38,143 bases of DNA from CAYRZL01 sp964428795 (GTDB taxonomy: Bacteria; Bacillota; Clostridia; Lachnospirales; Lachnospiraceae): contig CAYRZL010000016.1 of NCBI GenBank assembly GCA_964428795.1, positions 1-38,143 on the forward strand. Direction: 5' to 3'. The notes under the pieces were generated by a model, which saw nothing but the letters and a program-made list of their open reading frames with translations, did not search any database and was not told the origin of the DNA. Shown piece by piece: positions 1-7,744 of this stretch. The stretch's first letter is position 1, and the number at the start of each line of letters is the position of its first letter. The translations under genes were made by a program, and so were the position numbers.

Positions 1-472
1 AAAGCGGCGCTTTATATGCCAGTACGTGATCCTCCATATAAGACATCGAAGATCCACAAAGAATCAACATTAATTTAGAACAGTCTTTATATTTATCGAC
101 TAGAAGCTGTAAAGTAGAAGCAAGGCTTTTGGAAGAGCGGGCTACATATGGATACTCATCGATCACTAAAATCAGGCGATTTTTTCCCGCCAGCTTAAAA
201 ACATATTCCAATGCGGCCTGAAATGAAACAAACGCCGTATCAGTCTGGATACCCGTTCCAAATTCCATAATATTTTTGCTGAAATTCTCCAGATTTTGTT
301 TGGCGTTGCTCTCCACCCCCATAAAGTAGATTGCCCTTTTATCGCTGATAAACCGGTTGATAAGCGCAGTTTTTCCCACACGTCGGCGACCATAGATGAC
401 TGCAAACTCAAATTTATCAGATGTATATAATCTATTGAGGGATGCCAATTCACGCTCTCTTCCAACAAACAT
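1..472 (-). CDS. AAA ATPase of the archaeal-ATPase/DUF234 type, N-terminal part (cut by window edge)
   Basis: The reading frame starts at an ATG at 472 with GGAGGT seven bases upstream and runs open for about 157 codons off the left edge. The protein begins MFVGREREL, then a Walker A motif GRRRVGKT at about residues 27-34, a Walker B-like LILVIDEYPYVA near residue 110, and ILCGSS (sensor-like) near 140. This order is typical of PF01637 ATPases, which usually carry a C-terminal DUF234 nuclease-like or DNA-binding region, not visible here. The cellular role of this family is poorly known; some members are linked to mobile or defence regions. No upstream partner gene is evident beyond the small ORF at 512-739. 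The family call is firm, the function is not. Confidence 0.85.
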   Translation of the reverse strand, partial: MFVGRERELASLNRLYTSDKFEFAVIYGRRRVGKTALINRFISDKRAIYFMGVESNAKQNLENFSKNIMEFGTGIQTDTAFVSFQAALEYVFKLAGKNRLILVIDEYPYVARSSKSLASTLQLLVDKYKDCSKLMLILCGSSMSYMEDHVLAYKAPL

Positions 473-511
473 AATTTGTACCTCCATTTCATATAACTGA
501 ACTATATCACG

Positions 512-739
512 TTATTGATATTTGGTCAAATACGATTTACTTATTTTAGATTTACCTACTTTCTCATAATACTCTATTATAGCTTCCGCATCCGAAATAA
601 TGCAGGTCCCGTCCGGAACCTGCATCATACGAAATCTCAGTTTATTATTTTCATCTCTTACTGATTGTAACACAACCTCACCCACATGTTCCGGCTTAAT
701 CATGAGCGTTAAGATCAGTGCGATCACACAAAAAATCAA
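512..739 (-). CDS. Small hypothetical protein with one N-terminal hydrophobic segment
   Basis: This is a 75-residue ORF whose likely TTG start overlaps the TGA stop of the URO-D-like gene (TTGA), an arrangement that would allow translational coupling. An in-frame ATG lies at 703 but has no visible ribosome site, so the TTG is preferred. Residues 1-14 are strongly hydrophobic and could form one membrane segment; the remainder is mixed and charged with no motif I recognise. The hydrophobic start followed by a soluble tail could also be the tail end of a decayed membrane protein. Function unknown. Its position suggests cotranscription with the URO-D-like gene, but coding status is uncertain. Confidence 0.4.
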   Translation of the reverse strand: MIFCVIALILTLMIKPEHVGEVVLQSVRDENNKLRFRMMQVPDGTCIISDAEAIIEYYEKVGKSKISKSYLTKYQ

Positions 740-1974
740 TATGTTCCATATTTTTCAACCGTTTCAAACCACGCAACCAGATTCTCCGGCTTACCATTAT
801 CCAGCGAAACCGCATTGGACATCATATAACCGCCGCCGGGAGCGCAAATATCCAAAAGACGTTTTGTCTCCTCCACGATCTGTTCTTTCGTACCATACGC
901 CAACAGATTTGTGTCAAAATTTCCTGCAATGCACGCAGTCCCTCCGAGAACCTTCTTTGCCAGCGCCATATCCTGCTTTTCAAAGAAATAAACCACTTTT
1001 CCTTTTGGAACATCCTTAATGGTTTCCAGACGCGTCTTATAATTGCCCTCACAGAAGATAAACGGTGTGATATCCGCATCTACCAGCGCATGGATCATTT
1101 TCTTTAATGGCGGCCAGTAATACTCATTGTAATCATCGGGAGACATAAACTCATCTACACCCAGATGCAGCGGAATGAAAATATTATCTGAATGGGACAT
1201 TTTGCAAAGTCCGATCGCCGCCGGAATGGAAACCTCTGTATAACGATCCACTGCTTCAGCCAATAACTCCGGATCCGTCTTTAAATCCATGACGGTGTTG
1301 ATCAGTCCCCGGATATTGTCTGCAAAATCGTCAAAGGGATGACTAGCCACCGCATTTCCCCAGACCGGAAATCCCATTTCCATCAGATGCATGGATACCG
1401 CAACCGTCGTATCAATGTATTCCGATACCGCATTTCCCGCATCCAGCATAGCTTTTAACGCCTGCTGCAGAGGCGGTGCAGATAATGCTGCAAATCCCAT
1501 AACCGTACTTCCGCACAGGCTATATGGATTCAAAATCTGCAACCCCTTCAGCGCCTCAAACTTTTCGGCCAGTACCTTATGCATGAGATATGCGGACGGG
1601 TCCTTCAAAAAGTCCTCATATTCATCATCCCCCATAAATTCATGATCCTGAACCTGATAGATAAAATTATCGCCAAATTCCGCTGTTTTCCCCGGATAAT
1701 TGATATTGATCGGACGCAGAATATCCATTCCCTTCTTCGGGAAAAAATCCGGTGTATATACATAGTCCGGCTTCATATCCTGCAGCATGCGATCCAACGC
1801 AGGAATAATATTTTTCTGATCCGTCATTGCATCCTTGATGGATACTCCATATTCCAGCGCCACAATGTTGCCCAGTGTGGGCACAAACGGCACCCGGTCC
1901 GCCTCCTGAAGCGCAATGGTCTGCTTCACCCTGTGCATACGCTCCTGAAACAGAGGATTCTCAAAAAATTTCAT
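736..1974 (-). CDS. URO-D-fold protein, probable methyltransferase-type (MtaA/uroporphyrinogen decarboxylase superfamily)
   Basis: A 412-residue protein. The ATG at 1974 is chosen because AGGAGGT lies nine bases upstream; the longer in-frame start near 2052 would run through the promoter. The sequence has the length and C-terminal pattern of the URO-D superfamily, with VPFVPTLGNI near the N-terminus, a central HLGVDEFMSPDDY and a C-terminal GGGYMMSNAV before the end. In anaerobes many such proteins are not haem enzymes but methylcobamide:CoM-type or O-demethylase methyltransferases, and no other haem gene is nearby. No corrinoid protein gene is in the window, so the methyl donor and acceptor are unknown. 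Expression is probably controlled by the adjacent LysR regulator through the box at 2059-2073. Confidence 0.75.
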   Translation of the reverse strand: MKFFENPLFQERMHRVKQTIALQEADRVPFVPTLGNIVALEYGVSIKDAMTDQKNIIPALDRMLQDMKPDYVYTPDFFPKKGMDILRPININYPGKTAEFGDNFIYQVQDHEFMGDDEYEDFLKDPSAYLMHKVLAEKFEALKGLQILNPYSLCGSTVMGFAALSAPPLQQALKAMLDAGNAVSEYIDTTVAVSMHLMEMGFPVWGNAVASHPFDDFADNIRGLINTVMDLKTDPELLAEAVDRYTEVSIPAAIGLCKMSHSDNIFIPLHLGVDEFMSPDDYNEYYWPPLKKMIHALVDADITPFIFCEGNYKTRLETIKDVPKGKVVYFFEKQDMALAKKVLGGTACIAGNFDTNLLAYGTKEQIVEETKRLLDICAPGGGYMMSNAVSLDNGKPENLVAWFETVEKYGTY

Positions 1975-2008
1975 AATAAAAAAACCTCCTTGCTGATACT
2001 TTAAACAT

Positions 2009-2037
2009 ATCTTAGCAAAGAAGTTTTTTTCTGTAAA
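2009..2037 (-). promoter_or_regulatory. Predicted sigmaA promoter of the URO-D-like gene
   Basis: On the minus strand a -35 TTTACA (2032-2037) and a -10 TAAGAT (2009-2014) are separated by 17 bases. TGC directly before the -10 gives an extended -10. The start of transcription would fall near 2002, about 28 bases before the ATG at 1974. Confidence 0.55.
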
Positions 2038-2058
2038 AAAAGTAATATCCATACACCC

Positions 2059-2073
2059 ATAAGGAAAACTTAT
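2059..2073 (-). promoter_or_regulatory. Candidate LysR-type operator (ATAAG-N5-CTTAT)
   Basis: A perfect inverted repeat, ATAAG-GAAAA-CTTAT, fits the T-N11-A form of LysR recognition sites. It is centred about 64 bases upstream of the predicted transcription start of the URO-D-like gene, the usual position of a LysR recognition site. It lies between the lysR-type gene and its presumed target. Confidence 0.5.
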
Positions 2074-2079
2074 CGTTTT

Positions 2080-2964
2080 TTATCCATGATATTCCTCAAA
2101 ATAATTCATAAACAGAGATATTGCCGGATTCATATTTTCCTTTTTCCAGGCAAAGACAAAAGCCTGTTCTGCAATCGTCCAATCTTTTCTGACTACAATA
2201 TTACGATTGTTGCATGCATAGCTGTCCTGATTTGTAAATCCGATACCGATTCCAAGCTCTGCACATAATGTATTTTCATCCAAAGAAGAGACATATTTTA
2301 TATTTGGAATAAATCCTGCCTCTTTACAATCCTGCAGAATCAGTTTGTTTACATTTTCACTTTCTCTGTCATTTAAAAAGAGAAACACCTCATTCTTCAA
2401 CTGGCTTAAACTGATGATATTTTTCTTTGCAAGGGGATGGTACTTTGAAATCATAACCTTTGCATAGCTTGGCGCAACTTTTTTGTATAAAACCGCAGGT
2501 ATATCTTTTACCTCAAACTCTACCGTATAGATAATGTCCAGCTTATCCATGGCAAGCTGATTTTTCAGATCGCCGAAGGACAGACAGGATGGCTCAATGG
2601 CAATGTTCGGATGTTTTTCCCGGAAATCCACATACTGTTTCAGGACGTCCTCCGCAATGCACTGTCCTTCCAGAAAACCAATACGCAGATAGCCACTGTT
2701 TCCCTCCTGTGCCAGCTGCGCTCTGGCAATAATATCGTCATAATGCTGTGTATAATTCGGCAGTTCCGAAAGCAGCACCGCAGCGGCAGGCGTTAAATAG
2801 ACCTTCTTGTTCGCCCGAACAAAAAGCTGCATATTCAATTCCCGTTCTATGGCTGTAATCTGCTGACTTAATGCCGGCTGACTGATATAAAGCTGCTTTG
2901 CAGCTTCCGTAAAATTTAAAGTTCTCGCTGTTGTCAAAAAATATTTTATCTGTGTAAGTGTCAT
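2080..2964 (-). CDS. LysR-family transcriptional regulator
   Basis: A 294-residue protein of standard LysR length. Residues 1-60 form the winged helix-turn-helix (MTLTQIKYFLTTARTLNFTE, then QPALSQQI as the recognition helix), and residues 90-290 match the LysR substrate-binding domain. It starts at an ATG at 2964 with an AAAGGA-type ribosome site. LysR proteins sense a small molecule and usually activate a neighbouring gene. Here the gene is in the same direction as the URO-D-like gene rather than divergent, and a LysR box sits between them. The inducer is unknown. It lies 28 bases downstream of the nucleotidyltransferase stop, so it may also receive read-through transcription. Confidence 0.92.
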   Translation of the reverse strand: MTLTQIKYFLTTARTLNFTEAAKQLYISQPALSQQITAIERELNMQLFVRANKKVYLTPAAAVLLSELPNYTQHYDDIIARAQLAQEGNSGYLRIGFLEGQCIAEDVLKQYVDFREKHPNIAIEPSCLSFGDLKNQLAMDKLDIIYTVEFEVKDIPAVLYKKVAPSYAKVMISKYHPLAKKNIISLSQLKNEVFLFLNDRESENVNKLILQDCKEAGFIPNIKYVSSLDENTLCAELGIGIGFTNQDSYACNNRNIVVRKDWTIAEQAFVFAWKKENMNPAISLFMNYFEEYHG

Positions 2965-2992
2965 TCTCTTTTTCCTTTACTACCAAAATTTC

Positions 2993-3754
2993 CTAAATTT
3001 TTTTAATTTCATAGCAAGCTGCAATTGCTTCTAAGAGTTCATCGTATGTGGCATTTCTGATGCCCAAACTTTTCAAATCTACCGGCGCATCTTTTACCAT
3101 CTCTACAAACTTTTCTAAGTCCTTCCTTACCTGACCCGTAATAACTACTCTTACATTTTTATCAATATTTCCTGCCAGACGGAAAACATCATTTTTATGT
3201 TTTTTTATATTTCTACTATCAATTTTCTCGCCCAAATCTTTTCTTTCAGACAAATCCAGCCATGCTTTCATTTTAAATAAAATAATGTGTTCCAAATCCA
3301 ACACAGAAACCTCATCAATGACCGTTACCCCTGTTTTAAGCATTTCATAGTATTCATTATCCAAAAGTATTGCCGACAAACTCATCACATCGTCGCTAAT
3401 ATGAACAGGTCCCAATCGGGTTACTATTGATTCCAGGTAATCTGGTCTTTTACTGAATAGCTCAATCATATGGGGGAACATGAAATCTTTAGGTTTCGAG
3501 AATCTAAAAAATTGATTTTCTCCTGTTCCTTTATCGATATGTTCGTATCCTCCCGCCTCCACAAATGCAATGAAAGTATTTACAAAATCTTTATTCAAGG
3601 CTTCCAACATCAATACCATGTCCAAATCTTTTGTTGCCCTGAAGTCCTCTCCCATATTCCCAAGAAGAATGTCGCAAGCCGTGCCTCCAATAAATGCATA
3701 TTGTCCTACATATTCTCGAAAGTATTCTTTAAACTTTTCTACGCCTCGTACCAT
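2993..3754 (-). CDS. AbiEii-like nucleotidyltransferase (putative toxin of a type IV-like pair)
   Basis: A 253-residue protein with a nucleotidyltransferase-fold signature: IGGTACDILLGN at about residues 22-33 followed by TKDLDMVLM near 41-49, that is the GG...D-x-D pattern that binds metal and nucleotide. The rest is helical and lysine-rich with no recognised domain. The start (ATG at 3754) overlaps the end of the upstream winged-helix gene by 16 bases, so the two are almost certainly translated together. AbiEii-family proteins act as toxins that transfer nucleotides to RNA and contribute to phage abortive infection. Whether this one is toxic is inferred only from gene pairing and motif; a chromosomal nucleotidyltransferase of other role is possible. 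Confidence 0.65.
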   Translation of the reverse strand: MVRGVEKFKEYFREYVGQYAFIGGTACDILLGNMGEDFRATKDLDMVLMLEALNKDFVNTFIAFVEAGGYEHIDKGTGENQFFRFSKPKDFMFPHMIELFSKRPDYLESIVTRLGPVHISDDVMSLSAILLDNEYYEMLKTGVTVIDEVSVLDLEHIILFKMKAWLDLSERKDLGEKIDSRNIKKHKNDVFRLAGNIDKNVRVVITGQVRKDLEKFVEMVKDAPVDLKSLGIRNATYDELLEAIAACYEIKKI

Positions 3755-4713
3755 TCTGCTTCCCTCATCAATTCGTCTATTGCCATTTCTATCCGTTCAT
3801 CCTTTTCTCCCAGACTTAGAATCAGAGTAATCGGATCTACATATTGATTTCCTGTTAATTTTCCAATATCATACTGCATGATCTGAATTTCAGGTAACCC
3901 CTCCTCCAACGCCTGAAATCTTGATATTTGGTATTTTTCCAATGTCTTCAAGTTTCCATAAACCGCAAATATTTCACGATTTGGTTCTCCCAGCATAGTT
4001 TGTTCTCCTAATGCGGTCAAACCACTTTTATAAATTTTCATGTCATCTGGAATAAAGCGTACATCCACACTTCTTTTTACCGGATTAAATAAATATTCCT
4101 TACCAATGCGATAATATTCGTTTTTATCTATTGGTTTAAATATTTTTTTTCTTCCTGTCTGTCCGCCAATTTCGCAATTTACAATACCTATTTTTTTTAG
4201 CTCATCCATCGCCCTCAGCACAGTCATTGCGGATACATTCAACTCTCGTGCAAGCTCTTCTGCACCATATTTTTTTTCATCAGAATATAAAAGCGCTAAA
4301 AAGACCATTTGCGTACTGGCTGCAAATTTCTCCCTCTTTTCCGCTTCAATTTTTCTTTCCTGCTTTTTCTTTATATGCAATGCAAGAAAAGGAAGAAACA
4401 TCTGTTTATCTACTGCCAAAAATGCAATCCTTTCTTCCAACATCTTTTTTATTCGATAAGACGTTGCATCTTCCAACAATACCGCCACTTCATATTTTGC
4501 ATTCTCCCTGATTTTCATAATATGGGTTTTTATTTTTGAAATCGTCTGCTCTTCCATCGGTTTAATAAGCAGAAATGATTCAGTAAGAACTGTCACTATA
4601 TAATAATCATACTTACCGGCTAATTGTATACTTAAACATTGTTTTGCATTCCAACGTTCCACCACTGCATCTTTATCTATACACTGTTTTAAATAATTTA
4701 AAATATCCTTCAT
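3739..4713 (-). CDS. Winged-helix AbiEi-like antitoxin/regulator
   Basis: A 324-residue protein. The ATG at 4713 is preferred over a GTG nine bases upstream because AGGAGGT (4721-4727) sits seven bases before it and the GTG overlaps that site. A central winged helix lies at about residues 130-190 (LLYSDEKKYGAEELARELNV, then AMTVLRAMDELKKIGIV). Flanking regions are unassigned. The domain layout and the overlapping downstream nucleotidyltransferase match the logic of AbiEi, a cis-acting transcriptional repressor of its own operon, but AbiEi normally has its wing-helix at the N-terminus, so this is a related rather than a classical form. An inverted repeat near the promoter is a candidate autoregulatory site. 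Confidence 0.6.
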   Translation of the reverse strand: MKDILNYLKQCIDKDAVVERWNAKQCLSIQLAGKYDYYIVTVLTESFLLIKPMEEQTISKIKTHIMKIRENAKYEVAVLLEDATSYRIKKMLEERIAFLAVDKQMFLPFLALHIKKKQERKIEAEKREKFAASTQMVFLALLYSDEKKYGAEELARELNVSAMTVLRAMDELKKIGIVNCEIGGQTGRKKIFKPIDKNEYYRIGKEYLFNPVKRSVDVRFIPDDMKIYKSGLTALGEQTMLGEPNREIFAVYGNLKTLEKYQISRFQALEEGLPEIQIMQYDIGKLTGNQYVDPITLILSLGEKDERIEMAIDELMREAEWYEA

Positions 4714-4731
4714 TGCGTTCACCTCCTTTCA

Positions 4732-4782
4732 AATATAACATTCTTTTGTTTTATTGTAAATAGTAATGTTTTATTTATTATA
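4732..4782 (-). promoter_or_regulatory. Promoter region and candidate autorepressor site of the AbiE-like pair
   Basis: Two overlapping minus-strand signals are visible. One is TTTACA (4755-4760), 17 bases, TATATT (4732-4737), which would give a very short leader. The other is an isolated perfect -10, TATAAT (4777-4782), with a poor -35. An inverted repeat with arms AACATT (4737-4742) and AATGTT (4765-4770) overlaps the first promoter and lies just downstream of the second, as expected for a repressor operator. Confidence 0.4.
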
Positions 4783-4820
4783 GGTGATATTCCTCTTTTT
4801 TATCCTTCTTTTCATCTATG

Positions 4821-4856
4821 CAAAAGAACCCCCGATTTTCCAAAAATCAGAGGTTC
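4821..4856 (-). terminator. Rho-independent terminator after the GntR regulator gene
   Basis: The arms GAACC-ctct-GATTTT and its partner AAAATC-gggg-GGTTC form an interrupted hairpin on the minus strand followed by TTCTTTTG. It lies about 32 bases downstream of the regulator stop and separates that gene from the AbiE-like promoter. Confidence 0.65.
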
Positions 4857-4887
4857 TCAAGCTTATTTGGGCTTTTTAGACAATATG

Positions 4888-5598
4888 TTACTTCGGTGTA
4901 ATTTCTGTCAGTGTATTGCAATAAAATTCCTTTATGTTCTCCTTCATATAGAAAAATGCATCCTCCTCCTGCTTAGCCTTGATCGCTTCCAAAATCATTT
5001 CATGACTTACATTTATTCCCGTTCTGAGTTGAAAATTCGGATTCGGAGCAGCGACATTGGCGCTTGGAGGCGCATCACACATTGAGATCATCAGCTCTAC
5101 CACCGACTCCAACACCGGATTATGAGTAGCCCTGGCCACAAGAAAATGGAATCGTCTCAGATCCTTTGAGGTTGCTGTTCCTTCCTTATCTTTCTTATTG
5201 CATATATTTATGGCATTTTGCATATCTTCAATATCCTGCTCAGTCGCAGTTTTACAGGCAAGCCTCGCAATCGCAGGTTCAAAAAGGAGTCTCGCCTCAA
5301 CAGCATTTTCCAATGTGTTCTGAAATCTTAAAAGGTTTGACCTTTCACTCTCATCGACATAATTAAAATCGTCTGAGATCACAATCGAGCCCTTCCCTTT
5401 TATCGTCTTTATTATATTTCTCTCCTGAAGAATACGAAGCGCTTCCCGGATAGTCGTCCGGCTCACCCCCATCTGGCTGCAGAGAACATTTTCAGACGGC
5501 AGCAAATCTCCTTTTGATACCTCACCGGACAAAATCATCTCACACAACTGATTGACCACTTCATGATACAATGCTCTTCCCCTGGCTTTTGTAAGCAT
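4888..5598 (-). CDS. GntR-family regulator, FadR subfamily (FCD domain)
   Basis: A 236-residue protein. Residues 8-75 form the GntR winged helix (ALYHEVVNQLCEMILSGEV, then the recognition helix SRTTIREALRILQE). Residues 90-230 match the all-helical FCD effector domain, with the RFHFLVARATHNPVL and VSHEMILEAI histidine-bearing stretches that usually bind a metal and a small carboxylate. It is downstream of the peptide-importer operon in the same direction and has its own promoter. The effector is unknown; organic or amino acids are common for this subfamily. A motif shared between its upstream region and the promoter of the 13623 operon suggests it controls the peptide-use genes. Confidence 0.9.
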   Translation of the reverse strand: MLTKARGRALYHEVVNQLCEMILSGEVSKGDLLPSENVLCSQMGVSRTTIREALRILQERNIIKTIKGKGSIVISDDFNYVDESERSNLLRFQNTLENAVEARLLFEPAIARLACKTATEQDIEDMQNAINICNKKDKEGTATSKDLRRFHFLVARATHNPVLESVVELMISMCDAPPSANVAAPNPNFQLRTGINVSHEMILEAIKAKQEEDAFFYMKENIKEFYCNTLTEITPK

Positions 5599-5630
5599 CC
5601 ATTCATCCCCTTAATACATAATTATTATTT

Positions 5631-5659
5631 ATTCTACATTACATTCCCTTATTTTGCAA
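5631..5659 (-). promoter_or_regulatory. Predicted promoter of the GntR regulator gene
   Basis: On the minus strand, -35 TTGCAA (5654-5659), a 17-base spacer and -10 TAGAAT (5631-5636) precede the ATG at 5598. The start of transcription would be near 5624. Confidence 0.5.
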
Positions 5660-5694
5660 ATATTGTTTAAGAACCGCCTGCATTTTTGCAGAAA

Positions 5695-5734
5695 AAGTAA
5701 GACAAGTCTGCTTTTTCCTGAACTTGTCTTACTT
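5695..5734 (-). promoter_or_regulatory. 13-bp perfect inverted repeat: terminator of the importer operon and/or GntR operator
   Basis: The arms AAGTAAGACAAGT (5695-5707) and ACTTGTCTTACTT (5722-5734) flank a 14-base loop. On the minus strand the second arm is followed by TTTCTGC, so it can serve as a weak terminator 34 bases after the last importer gene. The stem is AT-rich for a terminator. AACTTGTCTTACTT recurs with one change at the -35 of the 13623 operon, which favours an operator role as well. Confidence 0.5.
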
Positions 5735-5767
5735 TCATGGGTATGTTTCAGCGTGTTTTTCCTGTAC

Positions 5768-6718
5768 CTATTCGCACAAAAAACAAGCGCAAAAATGTCC
5801 CAGCGATATCTCTTTTAATTGTGGTTCCTCCGACCTGCATCGTTCTGTTGCATTCGGACATCTGTTTGCAAAACGGCAAACTGCCTTTGGATCGATCGGA
5901 GAGCTTATTTCTCCCTTCAGTATGATCCGTTTTGTTTTTCTGTGGATACTCGGTATCGGAACCGCCGACAGCAACGCCTTTGTATAAGGGTGTGCCGGGT
6001 TATCAAACAGCTCCACTGACGGTGATTTTTCAATCAGCTTTCCAAGATACATGACTGCTATCTCATCTGCAAAATGATGTACGACGCTGAGATCGTGCGT
6101 TATAAACATATAGGTCAGACCTCTTTCCGCCTGAAGATCCTCCATCAGATTAAGAATCTGCGCCTGAATGGAAACATCCAAAGCCGAAACAGGTTCGTCA
6201 CATACAATAAATTTGGGATTTAAAGACAATGCTCTCGCAATCCCCACACGCTGTCTCCTGCCGCCGTCCAGCTCATGGGGATAGGATCCCGCCAGCCTCT
6301 CCGCCAGACCCACGATTTCCATAAGTTCAAGCGCTTTTTCCCTGCGCTGCTTCGCGTTTTTAATGATGCCATGTATTTTCAGCGGTTCGCTGATAATATC
6401 GCTGACACACTTTCTGGGATCCACGGAAGAAAAAGGATCCTGGAAGATAAGCTGCATGTCCTTGCGCATTCTCCGCATATCATTTTTCCCATACCGCATG
6501 ATATCTTTGCCTTCAAAATATATTTCCCCTGCAGTGGGCTCGGTAAGTCTTAAAATAGCCGTCCCGGTGGTGGACTTTCCGCATCCGGATTCTCCGACCA
6601 CGCCCAGCGTACGACCCTTCCTGATGCTAAAAGACACGTCGTCCACAGCATGAAGCATCCCATGGGGTGTCTTAAAATATTTTTTCAGACCCTTTACATC
6701 TAATAAAACATCACTCAT
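5768..6718 (-). CDS. Oligopeptide-type ABC importer ATPase, OppF/DppF-like
   Basis: A 316-residue cytoplasmic ATPase. It has Walker A GESGCGKST, the variant signature LDGGRRQRVG, Walker B FIVCDEPVSALDV and switch His in ITHDLSVV. The C-terminal oligopeptide-transporter extension ends with a cysteine cluster (CRFANRCPNATERC) typical of DppF/OppF. Its ATG overlaps the stop of the OppD-like gene by eight bases (ATGAGTGA). It works as a heterodimer with the OppD-like subunit to power uptake through the two permeases encoded upstream. It is the last gene of the operon. Confidence 0.93.
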   Translation of the reverse strand: MSDVLLDVKGLKKYFKTPHGMLHAVDDVSFSIRKGRTLGVVGESGCGKSTTGTAILRLTEPTAGEIYFEGKDIMRYGKNDMRRMRKDMQLIFQDPFSSVDPRKCVSDIISEPLKIHGIIKNAKQRREKALELMEIVGLAERLAGSYPHELDGGRRQRVGIARALSLNPKFIVCDEPVSALDVSIQAQILNLMEDLQAERGLTYMFITHDLSVVHHFADEIAVMYLGKLIEKSPSVELFDNPAHPYTKALLSAVPIPSIHRKTKRIILKGEISSPIDPKAVCRFANRCPNATERCRSEEPQLKEISLGHFCACFLCE

Positions 6719-7733
6719 TCCCGATCAGCCCTCCTACCTTTATATTCTCTGAATCATATAAATGACAGGCGCAGTAATGCGTATCATTGCGGTAAACTAA
6801 TTCCGGCCGCACGTTCTTGCAGATATCCATTGCGTAATCGCAGCGCGGACAGAATGCGCATCCCGGCGGAAGGTTGGAAGGATCCGGCATAAGACCCTTT
6901 ATCGGTTTCAGCCTTGCCTCCCTGTCCTCCATATTTGGAAGAGAGTTAAAAAGCCCTTCGGTGTAAGGATGTCTCGTATGATCAAAAATGTCTTCCAGCG
7001 TTCCGTGCTCTATGACTCTTCCCGCATACACAACGGAAACCTCATCACATATTTCTGCTACGATACCCAGATCATGAGTGATCATAAGCATAGAGGTATT
7101 ATATTTTTCTTTTAATCCCTTCATAAGCTCAAGAACCTGCGCCTGGATCGTTACATCCAGCGCTGTCGTAGGCTCATCGGCGATCAGGATCGAGGGACTG
7201 CAGGCAAGCGCGATAGCAATCACAACTCTCTGCTTCATGCCTCCCGAAAACTGATGCGGATATTCAGCACCCCGGCTTCCGGGAATCCCTACCAGCTCCA
7301 GCATTTCCCTTGCCTTCTCGATGGATTCGGAAGCAGAAACATTCTCATGTATCTTGATAACCTCCGCAATCTGTTCTTCCACCGTCAAAACCGGATTTAA
7401 GGATGTCATGGGATCCTGAAAGATCATCGCCACCTGTTTTCCCCGGATCTCACCCATTTCCTTTTCCGTCTTATCCGCAATATCCTCTCCATTGATCTTT
7501 ATGCTTCCGCCGCAAACAACTCCCGGTGGATTCGGAACCAATTTAAGTACTGCAAGACCGGCTGTCGTCTTTCCTGCCCCGGTTTCTCCTACCAGACCTA
7601 AGGTTTTCCCTTTTTCCAGCTTAATGTCAAGACCATTGATGGCTTTTACCACGCTGGTATCCGTACGATACTCTACTACAAGGTCAGAGATATCCAAGGC
7701 CAATTCCTTATTTACATTTAATTCACCCGACAT
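6711..7733 (-). CDS. Oligopeptide-type ABC importer ATPase, OppD/DppD-like
   Basis: A 340-residue ATPase with Walker A GETGAGKTT, Q-loop FQDPMTSLNP, signature FSGGMKQRV, Walker B ILIADEPTTALDV and switch ITHDLGIV. The C-terminal oligo_HPY-type extension carries GCAFCPRCDYAMDIC, as in OppD/DppD. It starts at an ATG 11 bases after the OppC-like stop. Together with the OppF-like partner it forms the ATP-hydrolysing pair of the importer. Confidence 0.93.
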   Translation of the reverse strand: MSGELNVNKELALDISDLVVEYRTDTSVVKAINGLDIKLEKGKTLGLVGETGAGKTTAGLAVLKLVPNPPGVVCGGSIKINGEDIADKTEKEMGEIRGKQVAMIFQDPMTSLNPVLTVEEQIAEVIKIHENVSASESIEKAREMLELVGIPGSRGAEYPHQFSGGMKQRVVIAIALACSPSILIADEPTTALDVTIQAQVLELMKGLKEKYNTSMLMITHDLGIVAEICDEVSVVYAGRVIEHGTLEDIFDHTRHPYTEGLFNSLPNMEDREARLKPIKGLMPDPSNLPPGCAFCPRCDYAMDICKNVRPELVYRNDTHYCACHLYDSENIKVGGLIGNE

Positions 7734-7744
7734 TTCTCTACCTC

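Noticed and set aside
504..521. Short palindrome ATATCA-N6-TGATAT in front of the AAA ATPase gene
   Set aside because: Six-base AT-rich arms are common by chance, it overlaps the end of the small ORF, and no promoter can be aligned with it.
1975..2052. Longer N-terminus for the URO-D-like protein
   Set aside because: The extension would overlap the predicted promoter, and the ATG at 1974 has a strong ribosome site.
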